Positions 42,782 to 52,516 are shown, counted from the first letter of the stretch. The stretch is DNA of 64,000 bases from Lachnospiraceae bacterium G11 (GCA_900103495.1 FMWZ01000009.1:1-64000), one strand, 5' to 3'. Made by a program: numbers and translations. The notes: generated by a model not told the origin, from the sequence alone.

Positions 42782-43549
42782 TCAATCTGTAAGCCAGTCC
42801 AAAAACTGACGTCCTAAATCTGCATGTGTTTCTGTAAGAAATCCGAATACTATAACTTCATCCTCAGGGTAGAAACCGTATTCAGTGATTTTACCACGTA
42901 AATCATCTTCTATAAAAATGCCCACGGGAATGGGGTCTTTCATGGCTTCGGGATTCTTTCTGTCCACCGTATCCTCTTTAAGCACAGGGGCATTGGACTC
43001 GGCTATTTCGCCGAAATCCGCCTCTTCTTCGGCGTCAAACTCAGCCCTGTCAATGTAATAGAAGTGGTCCTTATACTTCTCTATCTGCTCAGGAGTCAGA
43101 ACCTGGCGAAGATCCATGAATGTTTCGTTCTTGGCATAATTGGTGAATAGGCTCTTCTCCATCACCGCATTGTCGATGTCCCCTGCATAAATCATGGCAA
43201 CAAATCTTTGAACCATTGCCATGGAAGTCTGGTCATAGCCATCCAGGGAAAACCTTGTGGTATCATCAAGGCGCACTTCAAACTTATCCAGGTCCACGTC
43301 TGTGGTCTTGGCAAACTCATCCATAAACCCGGTTTCCGCGTCCATGGAAAAGCTGTTTAAGAACGTGCAGTAATACGCGTAATCCTTCTTGTTTACCGCA
43401 TCCCTTATAAACACGATAGCAAGAATCAAAACAAAGATGCCCACGATTGTGTGCACCTTGTAATAGTACCAGAAATAGTCAAGCTTCTCCTTGAAACTCT
43501 TATTCTTTATGGATTCTCTTTCTTCCTTAAATTCATCCATTACGGGCAT
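42782..43549 (-). CDS. Membrane-anchored protein of unknown function
   Basis: This 255-residue protein is unrecognised. A charged cytoplasmic start (DEFKEERESIKNKSFKEKLD) is followed by one helix (about 34-51, HTIVGIFVLILAIVFI). An extracytoplasmic domain comes next with acidic patches and aromatic residues. The layout fits a bitopic protein with an outside domain. It lies between galK and cysK in a tight run. AAGGT before ATG 43549 is a weak RBS; ATG 43540 is an alternative start. Confidence 0.7.
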   Translation of the reverse strand: MPVMDEFKEERESIKNKSFKEKLDYFWYYYKVHTIVGIFVLILAIVFIRDAVNKKDYAYYCTFLNSFSMDAETGFMDEFAKTTDVDLDKFEVRLDDTTRFSLDGYDQTSMAMVQRFVAMIYAGDIDNAVMEKSLFTNYAKNETFMDLRQVLTPEQIEKYKDHFYYIDRAEFDAEEEADFGEIAESNAPVLKEDTVDRKNPEAMKDPIPVGIFIEDDLRGKITEYGFYPEDEVIVFGFLTETHADLGRQFLDWLTD

Positions 43550-43578
43550 GATACAACTACCTTCGTTTCTATAATAAT

Positions 43579-44760
43579 TTAAATGCGGGATGCTCCGTCA
43601 CCGATGTCCACAATGTAGAACTCAGCCTTATAGCCGGTTTCCTTCTCATAGGGCTCATCGATAGCCTTGATAAAAGCGTCAACCGCTTCATTCTTCACAA
43701 TACTTACCGTACAGCCTCCGAAGCCGCCACCTGTGATTCTTGAGCCGATAACACCGGGCTGCTTCCAGGCAAGTTCCGTCAAAAGGTCGCACTCTTTACA
43801 GGAAACCTCGTAGTCGTCCCTCAAGGATACGTGGGATGCGTTCATGAGCTTTCCGAATGTTTCTATGTCATTGGCCTTCAAAGCTTCCACAGCCTTGATG
43901 GTTCTTCTGTTCTCGTAAACTGCGTGTTTTGCACGCTTCTTATTTATCTCATCCCGGATTGCGTCCTTGTGGGCCTCGAACTCTTCCTCTGTCAAATCTC
44001 CGAGAGTCTTAATATCAATCACCTTCTGAAGGTCCTTTAAGGCCTCTTCGCACTCTCTTCTTCTGTCGTTATAAGCGCTGGTTACAAGGCTGTGCTTAAC
44101 CTTTGAGTTGGTGATGACAATCTTGGCATCAGCAAGCTTAACCGGTGCATGCTCGTACTCCAAAGTATTTGTATCAAGGAAAATCGCGCAGTCCTTCTTG
44201 CCCATTGCTGATGCAAACTGATCCATGATGCCGCAGCTAAGGCCGTTATAGTTATTCTCCGAATACTGACCGAATTTCGCAAGGTCCACTCCGGTTACGC
44301 TGGTAAAACCGTAGGTATCTCTAATCATAGTTCCGGTGAGAACCTCAACGGATGCAGATGATGAAAGGCCGCTTCCTGCAGGAATATCTCCCCAGATTAA
44401 GATGTCAGCGCCCTGATTTATCTCATATTTATTTAAAATGAATGTCCAGAACACTCCCTTTGGATATGCGGTCCAGCCCTCTTCAGACTTCGGATTAAGT
44501 TCATCCAAAGATGTTACAACCACACCCTTGTCAGGGAAGTTAACGGAGAAGAATCTTAAGGTTCTGTCCGCTCTTTTCTTAATCATTCCGTAGGTTCCGA
44601 TGGTTAATGCACAGGGGAAAACATGTCCGCCGTTGTAGTCGGTGTGCTCGCCGATAAGGTTAACCCTGCCCGGAGCGAAGTACCACTCCTTGGGAGCTTC
44701 CTCACCAAAGTTCTCCCTGTAAGCCTTCTCCATCATTGCTCTGATTTCATTTCTTTCCAT
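43579..44760 (-). CDS. galK: Galactokinase
   Basis: This 393-residue GHMP kinase phosphorylates galactose at C1 in the Leloir pathway. The galactokinase signature is GRVNLIGEHTDYNGGHVFP, the ATP loop is IPAGSGLSSSASVEV and the C-terminal GHMP motif is ITGGGFGGCTVSIV. Length fits. RBS GGAGAGG precedes ATG 44760. No galT or galE is adjacent, so the rest of the pathway is elsewhere. Confidence 0.96.
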   Translation of the reverse strand: MERNEIRAMMEKAYRENFGEEAPKEWYFAPGRVNLIGEHTDYNGGHVFPCALTIGTYGMIKKRADRTLRFFSVNFPDKGVVVTSLDELNPKSEEGWTAYPKGVFWTFILNKYEINQGADILIWGDIPAGSGLSSSASVEVLTGTMIRDTYGFTSVTGVDLAKFGQYSENNYNGLSCGIMDQFASAMGKKDCAIFLDTNTLEYEHAPVKLADAKIVITNSKVKHSLVTSAYNDRRRECEEALKDLQKVIDIKTLGDLTEEEFEAHKDAIRDEINKKRAKHAVYENRRTIKAVEALKANDIETFGKLMNASHVSLRDDYEVSCKECDLLTELAWKQPGVIGSRITGGGFGGCTVSIVKNEAVDAFIKAIDEPYEKETGYKAEFYIVDIGDGASRI

Positions 44761-44805
44761 GTATATAACCTCTCCAAATTGGTTTCCCTAAGTGCATGCT
44801 TTGAT

Positions 44806-44830
44806 ATTATAACACACTTTTTTGTGTCAA
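44806..44830 (-). promoter_or_regulatory. galK promoter with extended -10
   Basis: The minus strand carries TGTTATAAT (TATAAT is the complement of 44806-44811), an extended -10. A consensus TTGACA (complement of 44825-44830) is only 13 bases upstream, too close for normal pairing, so the extended -10 probably dominates. Confidence 0.5.
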
Positions 44831-44853
44831 GGATGAGTTTATAAACATTTAAT

Positions 44854-44880
44854 AAAAGCGCATGAGATACATGCGCTTTT
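44854..44880 (-). terminator. surE terminator
   Basis: AAAAGCGCATG (44854-44864) and CATGCGCTTTT (44870-44880) form a perfect 11-bp stem with a 5-base loop, followed on the minus strand by a T-rich tail. Confidence 0.9.
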
Positions 44881-44882
44881 AC

Positions 44883-45602
44883 CTAATATCCAATGTTGTT
44901 TACGATGCCGATGGAAACGTAGTTGTCCAGGATTGCTCTGAAGTCGCTGCCCTCCTCGGCGATAAGTCTGGGAACCCCCTCAATCATGTAGCGGATGCCG
45001 CCGTTTGGAAGTTCCTCGATAACGTTGTAGTGATCCTTGTAGTACATGTTGGGCGAGACGGTTCGATCCCACAAAATTCCCTTGCACTCGGAAAGCTTGC
45101 ACTGGGGGAAGTTGACGTTGTGGATGTGGCCTGCGGGAAGGGGTGTGTGGATGAGTTTCTCAAGGATTTCCTCCAGATAGTGGTCCGTCACCTCGTGGGG
45201 CTCGTCGAAGCCCTCAGAAACCGCAATGGCGTGATAGCCCTGAAAAGCCGCCTCAAAAGCCGCTCCGGCCGTGGCTGAATACTGAATGTCCGCAGCCAGG
45301 TTAAAGCCCAGATTGATTCCGGACAAAACCACGTCGGGCAGCGCCGGCATAACGTTAAGACTTCCCACTCTCACGCAGTCAGTAGGCATTCCCGAGCATG
45401 AAAAAGCCCTGACTCCCTCAACGGGAAAATCAGGTACAGGATATACGTCAAGTGGCTCTCTCAAGGTAACCGAGTGGCTTGCTGCACTTCTTTGATGGGC
45501 AGGTGCCACCACCCACACTTCTCCGAATTTCTTGGCTGACTCCGCTAACCTCGCAATTCCGTGAGCCATTATTCCATCATCATTTGTAATCAAAAATCTC
45601 AT
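44883..45602 (-). CDS. surE: 5'/3'-nucleotidase SurE
   Basis: This 239-residue metal-dependent phosphatase acts on nucleoside monophosphates and short polyphosphates. Active-site residues are the N-terminal LITNDDG, Ser in APAHQRSAASHS and Asn in LSGINLGFN. The dimer arm follows (HIHNVNFPQCKL). Length fits the family. RBS AAAGGA precedes ATG 45602. It lies alone between two minus-strand units, with a palindrome on its 5' side and a terminator on its 3' side. Confidence 0.95.
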   Translation of the reverse strand: MRFLITNDDGIMAHGIARLAESAKKFGEVWVVAPAHQRSAASHSVTLREPLDVYPVPDFPVEGVRAFSCSGMPTDCVRVGSLNVMPALPDVVLSGINLGFNLAADIQYSATAGAAFEAAFQGYHAIAVSEGFDEPHEVTDHYLEEILEKLIHTPLPAGHIHNVNFPQCKLSECKGILWDRTVSPNMYYKDHYNVIEELPNGGIRYMIEGVPRLIAEEGSDFRAILDNYVSIGIVNNIGY

Positions 45603-45624
45603 TCAAAATATCCTTTACATAAAG

Positions 45625-45661
45625 AATGTGACAGTTGGGGTCTGGCCCCAATTGTCACATT
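45625..45661. repeat. REP-like palindrome between natB and surE
   Basis: AATGTGACA at the left and TGTCACATT at the right pair through a 16-bp stem (one G-T pair) with a TCTGG loop. The core is GGGGTCTGGCCCC, related to the repeats at 2650, 6939 and 13841 but with GTGACA instead of GTGCA ends. It sits between the natB stop and the surE start, where it may limit read-through. Confidence 0.82.
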
Positions 45662-45680
45662 GATTATATCATATTATGTT

Positions 45681-46910
45681 CTAGGCGTTGAACATAAGTT
45701 TCTCGTTGTTGAAAGCCTTGGTAACAAGGGCTGTGAGAATACCTGCGATGGCTGTGGTGCCCACAAAGCTTACAAGGAAGTTTACAAGAGTAAGTTCACC
45801 GGAGCAAACATCTCCCACTGCAAGAGCATTGCCGTATACAGGAACGGCGTAAAGATAGGTTGGTGTGTCGGTGCCGGTTCTGAACATAGTTACCATACCA
45901 AGGGCAATAATCACAAGATAAATAGGTGATATAGCTGAGCTTGCTGCCTTGGTGTTTCCTGAATATACGGCCACAAGAGCCACAAGGCTTACATAGAAAA
46001 GCACAAGAGCAAGCATGATAAGAAGAAGCTCCACAATCTGAAGTGCACTGAAGGAAACTCCTCCGAATCCGATTCCCGAAAGGGTGGAATCGCTGCCCAT
46101 AAACGCAAAAGCCAAAACCATGGATGCGGTAGTAACTACGGCAGAAATAGATGATAAGATTGCCATGCCTATAAGCTTACCTGCTGCAATCTCGCTTCTT
46201 TTAACGGGGGAAATAAGCATGCTTGCCAAAGTTCCACGCTCTTTTTCACCTGCAATGGCGTCTACTCCGACACTCATTACTCCGGCAAAGAGAAGCATGA
46301 TTACCATGTAAGGAAGCATCATTCTGATGAACTGGGTATTGGCCATGGATTCCTTGCAAATGTTCTCTGTATTGATATTGAAAACGCTGAGATAATCCAC
46401 ATCACCGTAACGCTCGGTCAAAAGGCTGTTCTTATAGGTCTCAAGCACGGTATTGTTGAACACGGAGTAGGCTTTGCTTGAGTAATTGTTGGTATCGTTA
46501 TAGTAAATATCTATACCGGGCATTACGCTTCCGCCGGCTGCATATTCATCGGCAATTTCCTCAAAATCAGCAGACAGACAAACCACCAGGTCCATGTCGG
46601 AATTCTTGACTTCCTCGTCAAGAGATGCCTTCTTATCGGCGTAGGTTACATCATCGATATAGTTAATCTGTGCATTCTGGGAAAAACCGCTGTTCTCAAC
46701 AGCGTCTTTAAAGTCATCTGTTGCGTTGGCTATGGTAACAAGGCTTGTGTGCTGCTCAATATCATTTGTCATAACACTTGTCATCTTACCAATCAGTACG
46801 TAAATTGCTACGGTGACAATTACAGGAATTACATAAAGACCCATAATCATCTTCTTGTCACCAAAAACTCTGTATAATTCTTTTCTTACAATTAAAGCTA
46901 TTTTATTCAT
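45681..46910 (-). CDS. natB: ABC transporter permease, NatB/ABC-2 type
   Basis: This 409-residue permease has an N-terminal helix (about 20-40), a long extracytoplasmic region (about 45-190) and five to six helices in the C-terminal half. The segment AGEKERGTLASMLISPVKR is typical of the NatB/YhaP group of exporters. I chose ATG 46910 (MNKIALIVRKELYRVFG), which overlaps the ATPase stop by 8 bases and has GGGGG upstream; the frame beyond reads into the ATPase gene. It probably exports sodium or an antimicrobial with the partner ATPase; the substrate is not certain. Confidence 0.85.
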   Translation of the reverse strand: MNKIALIVRKELYRVFGDKKMIMGLYVIPVIVTVAIYVLIGKMTSVMTNDIEQHTSLVTIANATDDFKDAVENSGFSQNAQINYIDDVTYADKKASLDEEVKNSDMDLVVCLSADFEEIADEYAAGGSVMPGIDIYYNDTNNYSSKAYSVFNNTVLETYKNSLLTERYGDVDYLSVFNINTENICKESMANTQFIRMMLPYMVIMLLFAGVMSVGVDAIAGEKERGTLASMLISPVKRSEIAAGKLIGMAILSSISAVVTTASMVLAFAFMGSDSTLSGIGFGGVSFSALQIVELLLIMLALVLFYVSLVALVAVYSGNTKAASSAISPIYLVIIALGMVTMFRTGTDTPTYLYAVPVYGNALAVGDVCSGELTLVNFLVSFVGTTAIAGILTALVTKAFNNEKLMFNA

Positions 46911-47694
46911 CTTTATCCCCCTTCTCGGAGCAGTTGTTCTCCATATAAAGCTTAAAGAATGCATCCTCAAGGTCAGCAGTCTGGGTCTTAGCAAGGATTT
47001 CGGGAATGGTTCCCTCAATAACCTTGCGGCCTCCGATAATCATTGCCACCTTGTCAGCCAGCTTCTCAGCTTCACTCATGATGTGAGTGGAGACGATGAC
47101 GGTTTTGCCCTCATTTCTGAGCTTCTTAAGGTAGTCAAGCACACTTCTGGCGGTTACGATATCAAGGCCGGATGTGGGCTCATCGAAGATTACCACCTCA
47201 GGATCGTTAACAAGGTTAACTACGATGGAAGCCTTCTGCTTCATACCTGTTGAAAGCTCCTCGATTCTCTTGTCCTTGAAATCGCTCATATCGAAGGTTT
47301 CGAACAGTTCCTTCTTACGCTTCTCGATGGTTGCATCGTCAAGATTCTTGATTCTACCGAAAAATGTGAAAAGGTAATCTACGGTAAAGTGCTCGTCAAG
47401 CTTTATCTCATTGGTCAAGAAACAGATGGAATCTCTTACCTTCTGAGCTTCCTTCACTGTATCATGACCGTTTACCTTAATGTATCCCTTGGTGGGGGTC
47501 AGCAAGGTGGATACATTACGAAGTGTTGTGGTCTTGCCTGCACCGTTGGGTCCCAGGAGAACCGTTATCTGTCCGTCCTCAGCCACAAGAGATAAATCGT
47601 TGACAGCAATCTTAACATTCTTGTTTGTTTTCAGTTCTTTTTTCTTCTTGGCACTAAGCTTGTAGATCTTAGTAAGTCCATTGATCTCTATCAT
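46903..47694 (-). CDS. natA: ABC transporter ATP-binding protein, NatA type
   Basis: This 263-residue ATPase belongs to the NatA/CcmA group. Walker A is LLGPNGAGKTTTLRNV, signature is LSTGMKQKASIVVNL, Walker B is VVIFDEPTSGLD and the H-loop is VSTHIMSEAE. It drives the NatB-type permease encoded by the overlapping next gene. RBS GAGGAGAG precedes ATG 47694. Its promoter lies within a 25-bp perfect inverted repeat. The natA name rests on family similarity; other small exporters share this build. Confidence 0.87.
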   Translation of the reverse strand: MIEINGLTKIYKLSAKKKKELKTNKNVKIAVNDLSLVAEDGQITVLLGPNGAGKTTTLRNVSTLLTPTKGYIKVNGHDTVKEAQKVRDSICFLTNEIKLDEHFTVDYLFTFFGRIKNLDDATIEKRKKELFETFDMSDFKDKRIEELSTGMKQKASIVVNLVNDPEVVIFDEPTSGLDIVTARSVLDYLKKLRNEGKTVIVSTHIMSEAEKLADKVAMIIGGRKVIEGTIPEILAKTQTADLEDAFFKLYMENNCSEKGDKDE

Positions 47695-47759
47695 GTTCTC
47701 TCCTCTTTTCCGAATTAATTATGTGTTTTATACATCCCCGTCTGTAAGCTTACGATGAT

Positions 47760-47822
47760 ACAATACAACGCGCCCGACATTTTGTCAAGTATATTTTACA
47801 AAATGTCGGGCGCGTTGTATTG
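47760..47822. promoter_or_regulatory. natA promoter embedded in a 25-bp perfect inverted repeat
   Basis: The arms at 47761-47785 and 47798-47822 are perfect reverse complements over 25 bases (left arm begins CAATACAACGCGCCC), with a 12-base AT loop. On the minus strand TTGACA (complement of 47783-47788), a 17-base spacer and TATTGT (complement of 47760-47765) form a strong promoter for natA, whose spacer is one arm. The plus strand carries a weaker mirror image (TTTACA, 17 bases, TATTGG). Confidence 0.88.
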
Positions 47823-47839
47823 GTCGGGCCGATGTGCAA

Positions 47840-50068
47840 TCACATTTTCTTCAGGTTAAGGCGGAGAGCGTTCATGCAGACGCAGAAGCTGGACAGACTC
47901 ATGGCGGCGGCCCCAAACATGGGAGGAAGTTCAATTCCGAAATGAGGAATTAAAACACCGGCAGCCAAAGGAATTCCTATACAGTTATAGAAGAAAGCCC
48001 AGAAAAGGTTCTCCTTTATATTTGTCATGGTGGCACGACCAAGCTTTATGGCCGTAACAATCTGCTTAAGAGAATTGTTCATAAGAACAACATCCGCCGC
48101 ATCCATTGCTATATCGGTTCCGCTCTTTACCGCCATTCCAAGATCGGCAGCTTTAAGCGCAGGAGAATCGTTAATTCCATCTCCCACCATGGCAACTTTT
48201 GTGACATTCTTGTCATGTTTCTCCTGCAGTGAAGCAACCGCTCCAGATTTGTCTCCGGGCAGGAGGCCGGCCTTTATTTCCTTGATTCCTGCTCTGTCCG
48301 CAATGATTCTTGCAGTGCCTTCGTTATCTCCCGTTAGCATAACAGTTCTGACACCAATGTCATTTAACTCTCTGATGGCTTCAGCGGAATCTTCCTTAAT
48401 GGGATCCTCGCAGGCCATGGCCCCGAGAAGGAAATCAGATGTGGCAAATACAAGGAGAGTCTTTCCCTCCCTTTGCATTTCCTCTATAAACTTCAAAGCA
48501 TCAGGTTCAATTTCAAGAATCTCCCCTATGTAGGCAGCGCTACCCGCGTAAACTTCAATATCTGCTTCTGCGTCGTCGTCATGGATAAGTCCCTTAAGTC
48601 CCTTTCCGGGAATGGCCTCAAATCCGGTTACATCAGGAGCTTCCATGTCTCCGATATATGAAAGAACTGCCGTGGCAAGGGGATGCTCGCTTCTTTTTTC
48701 AAGAGCCTTCGCAACTGCCAGGAAAATGTCCCTGTCTGTGTCTTTTTCATTCACATAAATATCAGTAACCGCAGGCTCTCCCTTGGTTACGGTACCTGTC
48801 TTATCAAGAGCAACCACATCAATTCGTCCTGCCATTTCAAGAGCGGCTGCTGTTTTGAACAAAATTCCTCTCTTGGCTCCCATACCGTTGCCCACCATTA
48901 TGGCAACAGGGGTGGCAAGGCCCAAAGAGCAGGGGCAGCTTATGACAAGGACTGTGATGGCTCTGGTCAAAGCGTATCCTATCTCAGCACCGCCTATCAT
49001 CCAGGCTACGAAAGTTAAGGCTGCAATTCCTATAACCACCGGAACGAAAACACCCGCTACTTTATCAGCCAATCGCTGTATAGGCGCCTTTGTGGCGGAT
49101 ACCTCCCGGACCATTTTGATTATTCCGGCAAAAACAGTGTCATTTCCTACTGCTGTGGCTTCGCATGTAATCGTCCCCAGCTGATTGATGGTGGCTGCCG
49201 AAACACTGTCACCCACAGATTTGGTGACGGGCATGCTCTCTCCTGTCAGGGAGGACTCGTTAACAGAGCTTGTTCCCTCTTTTACGATTCCGTCAACCGG
49301 AATGCTCTCTCCGGGCTTTACAATAAAGATTTCGCCACGCCTTACAACATCCGCCGCAACGGTAAGTTCTTCTCCGTCCCTTATAACGTGTGCGGTCTTT
49401 GGAGACATGGCAATTAAACTCTTTAAGGCATCGGTGGTCCTTCCTTTAGAGTAGCTTTCTAAGGTTTTACCAACGCTGATAAGCACAAGAATCATTGCGG
49501 CAGACTCGAAGTATACCTCACCCTCTATCTTAAAAATCACAAGAATCAGGCTGTACACAAAGGAAATTCCGCTGCCCATGGCCACCAGAGTATCCATGTT
49601 TGGGGCCAGGTGTCTTGCGCTTTTAAACCCGCTTATGAAAAATCTTCTATGGATAATCATAATGGCCAGGCAAAGCACAATCTGAACCAGCTCGTGAGCC
49701 AGGGTTCCATGAGCCAAAGCCGCAGGAACCGGGAAATTAAACATCATGACTCCCATGGAAAAATACATGAGAATCAGAAGAAGTCCCAGGGAGATGAAAA
49801 GCCGTTCCATCATGGCTCTTGTCTCTGATTTGGCGGGTTTTTCTTCTGTTTCAAGGCTTATGGGTTTATCCACGTGAAGGCAGGCATTGTAGCCTGCCTC
49901 CTCAACTGCTTTAATTATCTCTTCATCACTTACGTCTCCTTCAACTCCCAGGGAGTTTGTAAGGAGGCTGACGCTGCACGTGTTTACCCCGGAAACACCG
50001 TTGACGGCCTTCTCAACTCGGGCAACGCATGCGGCACAGGCCATACCTGTAACGTCATATTCTTTCAT
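47840..50068 (-). CDS. copA: Copper-exporting P-type ATPase
   Basis: This 742-residue P1B-1 ATPase has an N-terminal HMA metal-binding domain ([15 protein letters not shown]) and eight helices. Copper-binding CPC lies in [11 protein letters not shown], phosphorylation Asp in [12 protein letters not shown], nucleotide-domain HP in SEHPLATAV and hinge [12 protein letters not shown] in FFYNCIG and MSLSS near the end are the copper-specific helix 7 and 8 residues. It is the last gene of the metal operon, 5 bases after the ArsR-type repressor gene. It exports Cu(I) from the cytosol. Confidence 0.95.
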   Translation of the reverse strand: MKEYDVTGMACAACVARVEKAVNGVSGVNTCSVSLLTNSLGVEGDVSDEEIIKAVEEAGYNACLHVDKPISLETEEKPAKSETRAMMERLFISLGLLLILMYFSMGVMMFNFPVPAALAHGTLAHELVQIVLCLAIMIIHRRFFISGFKSARHLAPNMDTLVAMGSGISFVYSLILVIFKIEGEVYFESAAMILVLISVGKTLESYSKGRTTDALKSLIAMSPKTAHVIRDGEELTVAADVVRRGEIFIVKPGESIPVDGIVKEGTSSVNESSLTGESMPVTKSVGDSVSAATINQLGTITCEATAVGNDTVFAGIIKMVREVSATKAPIQRLADKVAGVFVPVVIGIAALTFVAWMIGGAEIGYALTRAITVLVISCPCSLGLATPVAIMVGNGMGAKRGILFKTAAALEMAGRIDVVALDKTGTVTKGEPAVTDIYVNEKDTDRDIFLAVAKALEKRSEHPLATAVLSYIGDMEAPDVTGFEAIPGKGLKGLIHDDDAEADIEVYAGSAAYIGEILEIEPDALKFIEEMQREGKTLLVFATSDFLLGAMACEDPIKEDSAEAIRELNDIGVRTVMLTGDNEGTARIIADRAGIKEIKAGLLPGDKSGAVASLQEKHDKNVTKVAMVGDGINDSPALKAADLGMAVKSGTDIAMDAADVVLMNNSLKQIVTAIKLGRATMTNIKENLFWAFFYNCIGIPLAAGVLIPHFGIELPPMFGAAAMSLSSFCVCMNALRLNLKKM

Positions 50069-50073
50069 ACAAA

Positions 50074-50379
50074 TTACTCCTCGATATGCTCTCTTCCCTG
50101 AGCGATGATGCTTCTTACATGCTCATCCGCAAGAGAGTAGAAAATCAGTTTTCCGTCTCTTCTTGAGTTTACCAGCTTATTTACCTTAAGGATTTTGAGC
50201 TGGTGGGAAATGGCTGACTGGGTCATATTAAGTGACGTAGCCAGATCTCCCACGGAGGATTCTCCTTCAAAAAGCACGAAAAGTATCTTTAATCTGGTGG
50301 AATCTCCGAAAACCTTAAAAAGATCGGCAAGATCGTAAAGTTCCGTTTCGTTAGGCATGGTTTTGTTTGCTTTTGACAT
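50074..50379 (-). CDS. ArsR/SmtB-family repressor, CzrA-like
   Basis: This 101-residue winged-helix repressor has the [25 protein letters not shown]. It carries an alpha-5 type zinc site, D-x-H-x10-H-x2-E in [17 protein letters not shown], as in CzrA/SmtB, and lacks the CadC-type cysteines. It should release DNA on binding zinc (or cobalt) and control this operon through the dyad at 52615-52640. Spacing to both flanking ATPase genes is 2 and 5 bases, so all are one transcript. The presence of a copper pump in a zinc-sensor operon is noteworthy. Confidence 0.9.
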   Translation of the reverse strand: MSKANKTMPNETELYDLADLFKVFGDSTRLKILFVLFEGESSVGDLATSLNMTQSAISHQLKILKVNKLVNSRRDGKLIFYSLADEHVRSIIAQGREHIEE

Positions 50380-50381
50380 TT

Positions 50382-52286
50382 TTATACCCTCTTAACATTC
50401 AAGGCTCTGATGGCATTTAATACTGCCAGAACCATAACTCCTACATCTGCAAAAATGGCAATCCACATGTTGGCTATACCCAAGGCGCTTAAGATAAGGC
50501 AGGCAACCTTGATTCCGATGGCAAGCCAGATATTCTCATAAACGATTCTCATGCACTTTCTGGCGATTCTGATGGCCTTGGAAATCTTCCTTGGATCATC
50601 ATCCATAAGAACAACGTCTGCAGCCTCAATTGCCGCATCACTACCCATGGCACCCATGGCAATTCCCACATCCGCTCTTGAAAGTACGGGAGCATCGTTA
50701 ATTCCGTCTCCGACGAAGGCTAAAATTTCGTTCTCGCCCTTATTTGATAAGAGTTCCTCAACCTTATTAACCTTGTCTTCGGGAAGAAGTTCTGCGTGGT
50801 ATTCAGTAATTCCAAGCTTCTTTGCCACAGCATCTGCGGCTTTCCTGGCGTCACCTGTAAGCATTACGCTCTTGCTTACGCCGGTTTTCTTAAGGCCGTC
50901 GATTCCCTCGGCAGAACCTTCTTTAATCTCATCACTGATTATAACATAACCAACGTACTCGCCGTTCTTGGCTACATGAACGATTGTACCTGCCTCAGAT
51001 ATATCGGGAACGCTTAAATTCATGGACTTCATGAGTTTGGCATTTCCCGCAGCGATTTTGTCTCCCTTAACCACTGCTTCAAGGCCGTGACCGGGAATCT
51101 CTTTGACATCTTTGGTATCTTCCTGGCTGGGTTTAACGTCGCAGGCATCGATAAGACTTAATGCTATGGGATGAGAGGAATAAACCTCGGCTCCCGCAGC
51201 CATTCTTATAAGCTCGCTCTTTTCAACCCAATCCTTCATGGGAACAGCATCAGTTACCTTGAATACGCCCTTTGTAAGAGTACCGGTCTTATCAAAGACC
51301 ACATATTTCACATTGGCAAGAGCCTCCAAGTAGTTGGAACCTTTTACAAGGACACCTTCTCTGCTGGCTCCGCCGATACCTCCAAAGAAGCTAAGGGGAA
51401 TGCTGATTACCAGTGCACAAGGACAGCTGATTACCAGGAATGATAAAGCTCTGTAAATCCATTCACCCCAGTTTGCATCACGGCCCATAATCATTAAAAC
51501 AATAGGAGGAAGGATGGCAAGGGCCAGGGCTGCATAACAGACAATTGGGGTGTAAACCTTGGCAAACTTTGAAATGAAAGCCTCTGATTTGGACTTTCTT
51601 GAGCTGGCATTCTCCACAAGTTCCAGGATCTTTGAAACAGTGGATTCGCCGAATTCCTTGGTGGTTTTTACTGTAATAACACCCGTTAGGTTAATGCATC
51701 CGCTGATGATTTCGTCGCCTTCAAGGGCTTCTCTTGGAACACTTTCTCCCGTAAGGGCTGAAGTATCAAGAGTGGAGTTTCCCTCAGTGATGATTCCGTC
51801 AATGGGAACCTTTTCACCGGGAAGAATCTTTATCAAACTTCCGATTGCCACTTCGTCGGGATCCTTTTTCACAAGTTCACCGTTCTCCAAAACATTGGCG
51901 TAATCGGGTCTTATATCCATAAGATTTGAGATGTTTCTTCTGCTTTTGCCGACTGCGTAGCTTTCAAACAGCTCACCAATCTGGTAGAAAAGCATAACCG
52001 CCACTGCTTCTGAGTATTCACCCAGGGCGAAGGCACCCACCGTGGCAACCGCCATTAAGAAATGCTCATCGAAGACCTGTTTCTTCATGATTCCTCTGAC
52101 TGCCTTCTTAATGGTTTCATATCCCACAATCAGATAAGTGATAAGATTAAGGACCGCTTTGATAATCTTCACCGCAATTTCCGGCGTCCCCTCAAGCAGC
52201 CCCTCATATGGAATTAAATTGACTGCAAGGGCAAGTGCCCCTGCAACCAATATTTTGATTAATGATTTCTTTTGCTTCTTGCTCAT
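50382..52286 (-). CDS. Zinc/cadmium/lead-type P-type ATPase without HMA domain
   Basis: This 634-residue P1B-2 ATPase has CPC in SCPCALVISIPLSF, phosphorylation Asp in VFDKTGTLTKGV, HP in SSHPIALSL and hinge GDGINDAPVL. Lys in IGIKVACL and Asp in FADVGVMV are the Zn/Cd-specific helix 7 and 8 residues. It lacks the usual N-terminal HMA domain; a separate 72-residue HMA protein is encoded just upstream. I chose ATG 52286 (MSKKQKKSLIKIL) with AGAGG 7 bases upstream over the longer frame to 52316. Confidence 0.93.
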   Translation of the reverse strand: MSKKQKKSLIKILVAGALALAVNLIPYEGLLEGTPEIAVKIIKAVLNLITYLIVGYETIKKAVRGIMKKQVFDEHFLMAVATVGAFALGEYSEAVAVMLFYQIGELFESYAVGKSRRNISNLMDIRPDYANVLENGELVKKDPDEVAIGSLIKILPGEKVPIDGIITEGNSTLDTSALTGESVPREALEGDEIISGCINLTGVITVKTTKEFGESTVSKILELVENASSRKSKSEAFISKFAKVYTPIVCYAALALAILPPIVLMIMGRDANWGEWIYRALSFLVISCPCALVISIPLSFFGGIGGASREGVLVKGSNYLEALANVKYVVFDKTGTLTKGVFKVTDAVPMKDWVEKSELIRMAAGAEVYSSHPIALSLIDACDVKPSQEDTKDVKEIPGHGLEAVVKGDKIAAGNAKLMKSMNLSVPDISEAGTIVHVAKNGEYVGYVIISDEIKEGSAEGIDGLKKTGVSKSVMLTGDARKAADAVAKKLGITEYHAELLPEDKVNKVEELLSNKGENEILAFVGDGINDAPVLSRADVGIAMGAMGSDAAIEAADVVLMDDDPRKISKAIRIARKCMRIVYENIWLAIGIKVACLILSALGIANMWIAIFADVGVMVLAVLNAIRALNVKRV

Positions 52287-52297
52287 ATCGCTACCTC

Positions 52298-52516
52298 TTA
52301 CATGAAGATTTCGCAATCATCCTCTACTTTCTTACAATTCTTAAGAACGTCTGCCATAACTGTCTTCTCGTCAGCGCCCTCTTCAAACTCAACGTTCATC
52401 TTAAGTGCCATGAAGTTAACAACTGCATCCTTAACACCTTTGGTCTTTCTTGCAGCTTCCTGCATCTTCTCTGCACAGTTAGCACAGTCAACGTCAATCT
52501 TGTAAGTCTTCTTCAT
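52298..52516 (-). CDS. Stand-alone HMA metal chaperone
   Basis: This 72-residue heavy-metal-associated domain has a betaalphabetabetaalphabeta pattern. The metal-binding loop is DVDCANCAEKM (CxxC), with an acidic C-terminus containing one more Cys and ending in DDCEIFM. It probably delivers metal to the HMA-less P-type ATPase that follows 11 bases later. Start ATG 52516 (MKKTYKIDVD); the longer frame reaches into the leader and has no RBS. It is the first gene of the operon. Confidence 0.9.
   Translation of the reverse strand: MKKTYKIDVDCANCAEKMQEAARKTKGVKDAVVNFMALKMNVEFEEGADEKTVMADVLKNCKKVEDDCEIFM

Noticed and set aside
46911-47018. N-terminal extension of the NatB-type permease
   Set aside because: It would overlap over 100 bases of the natA gene; the ATG at 46910 has an RBS and begins the expected cytosolic helix.
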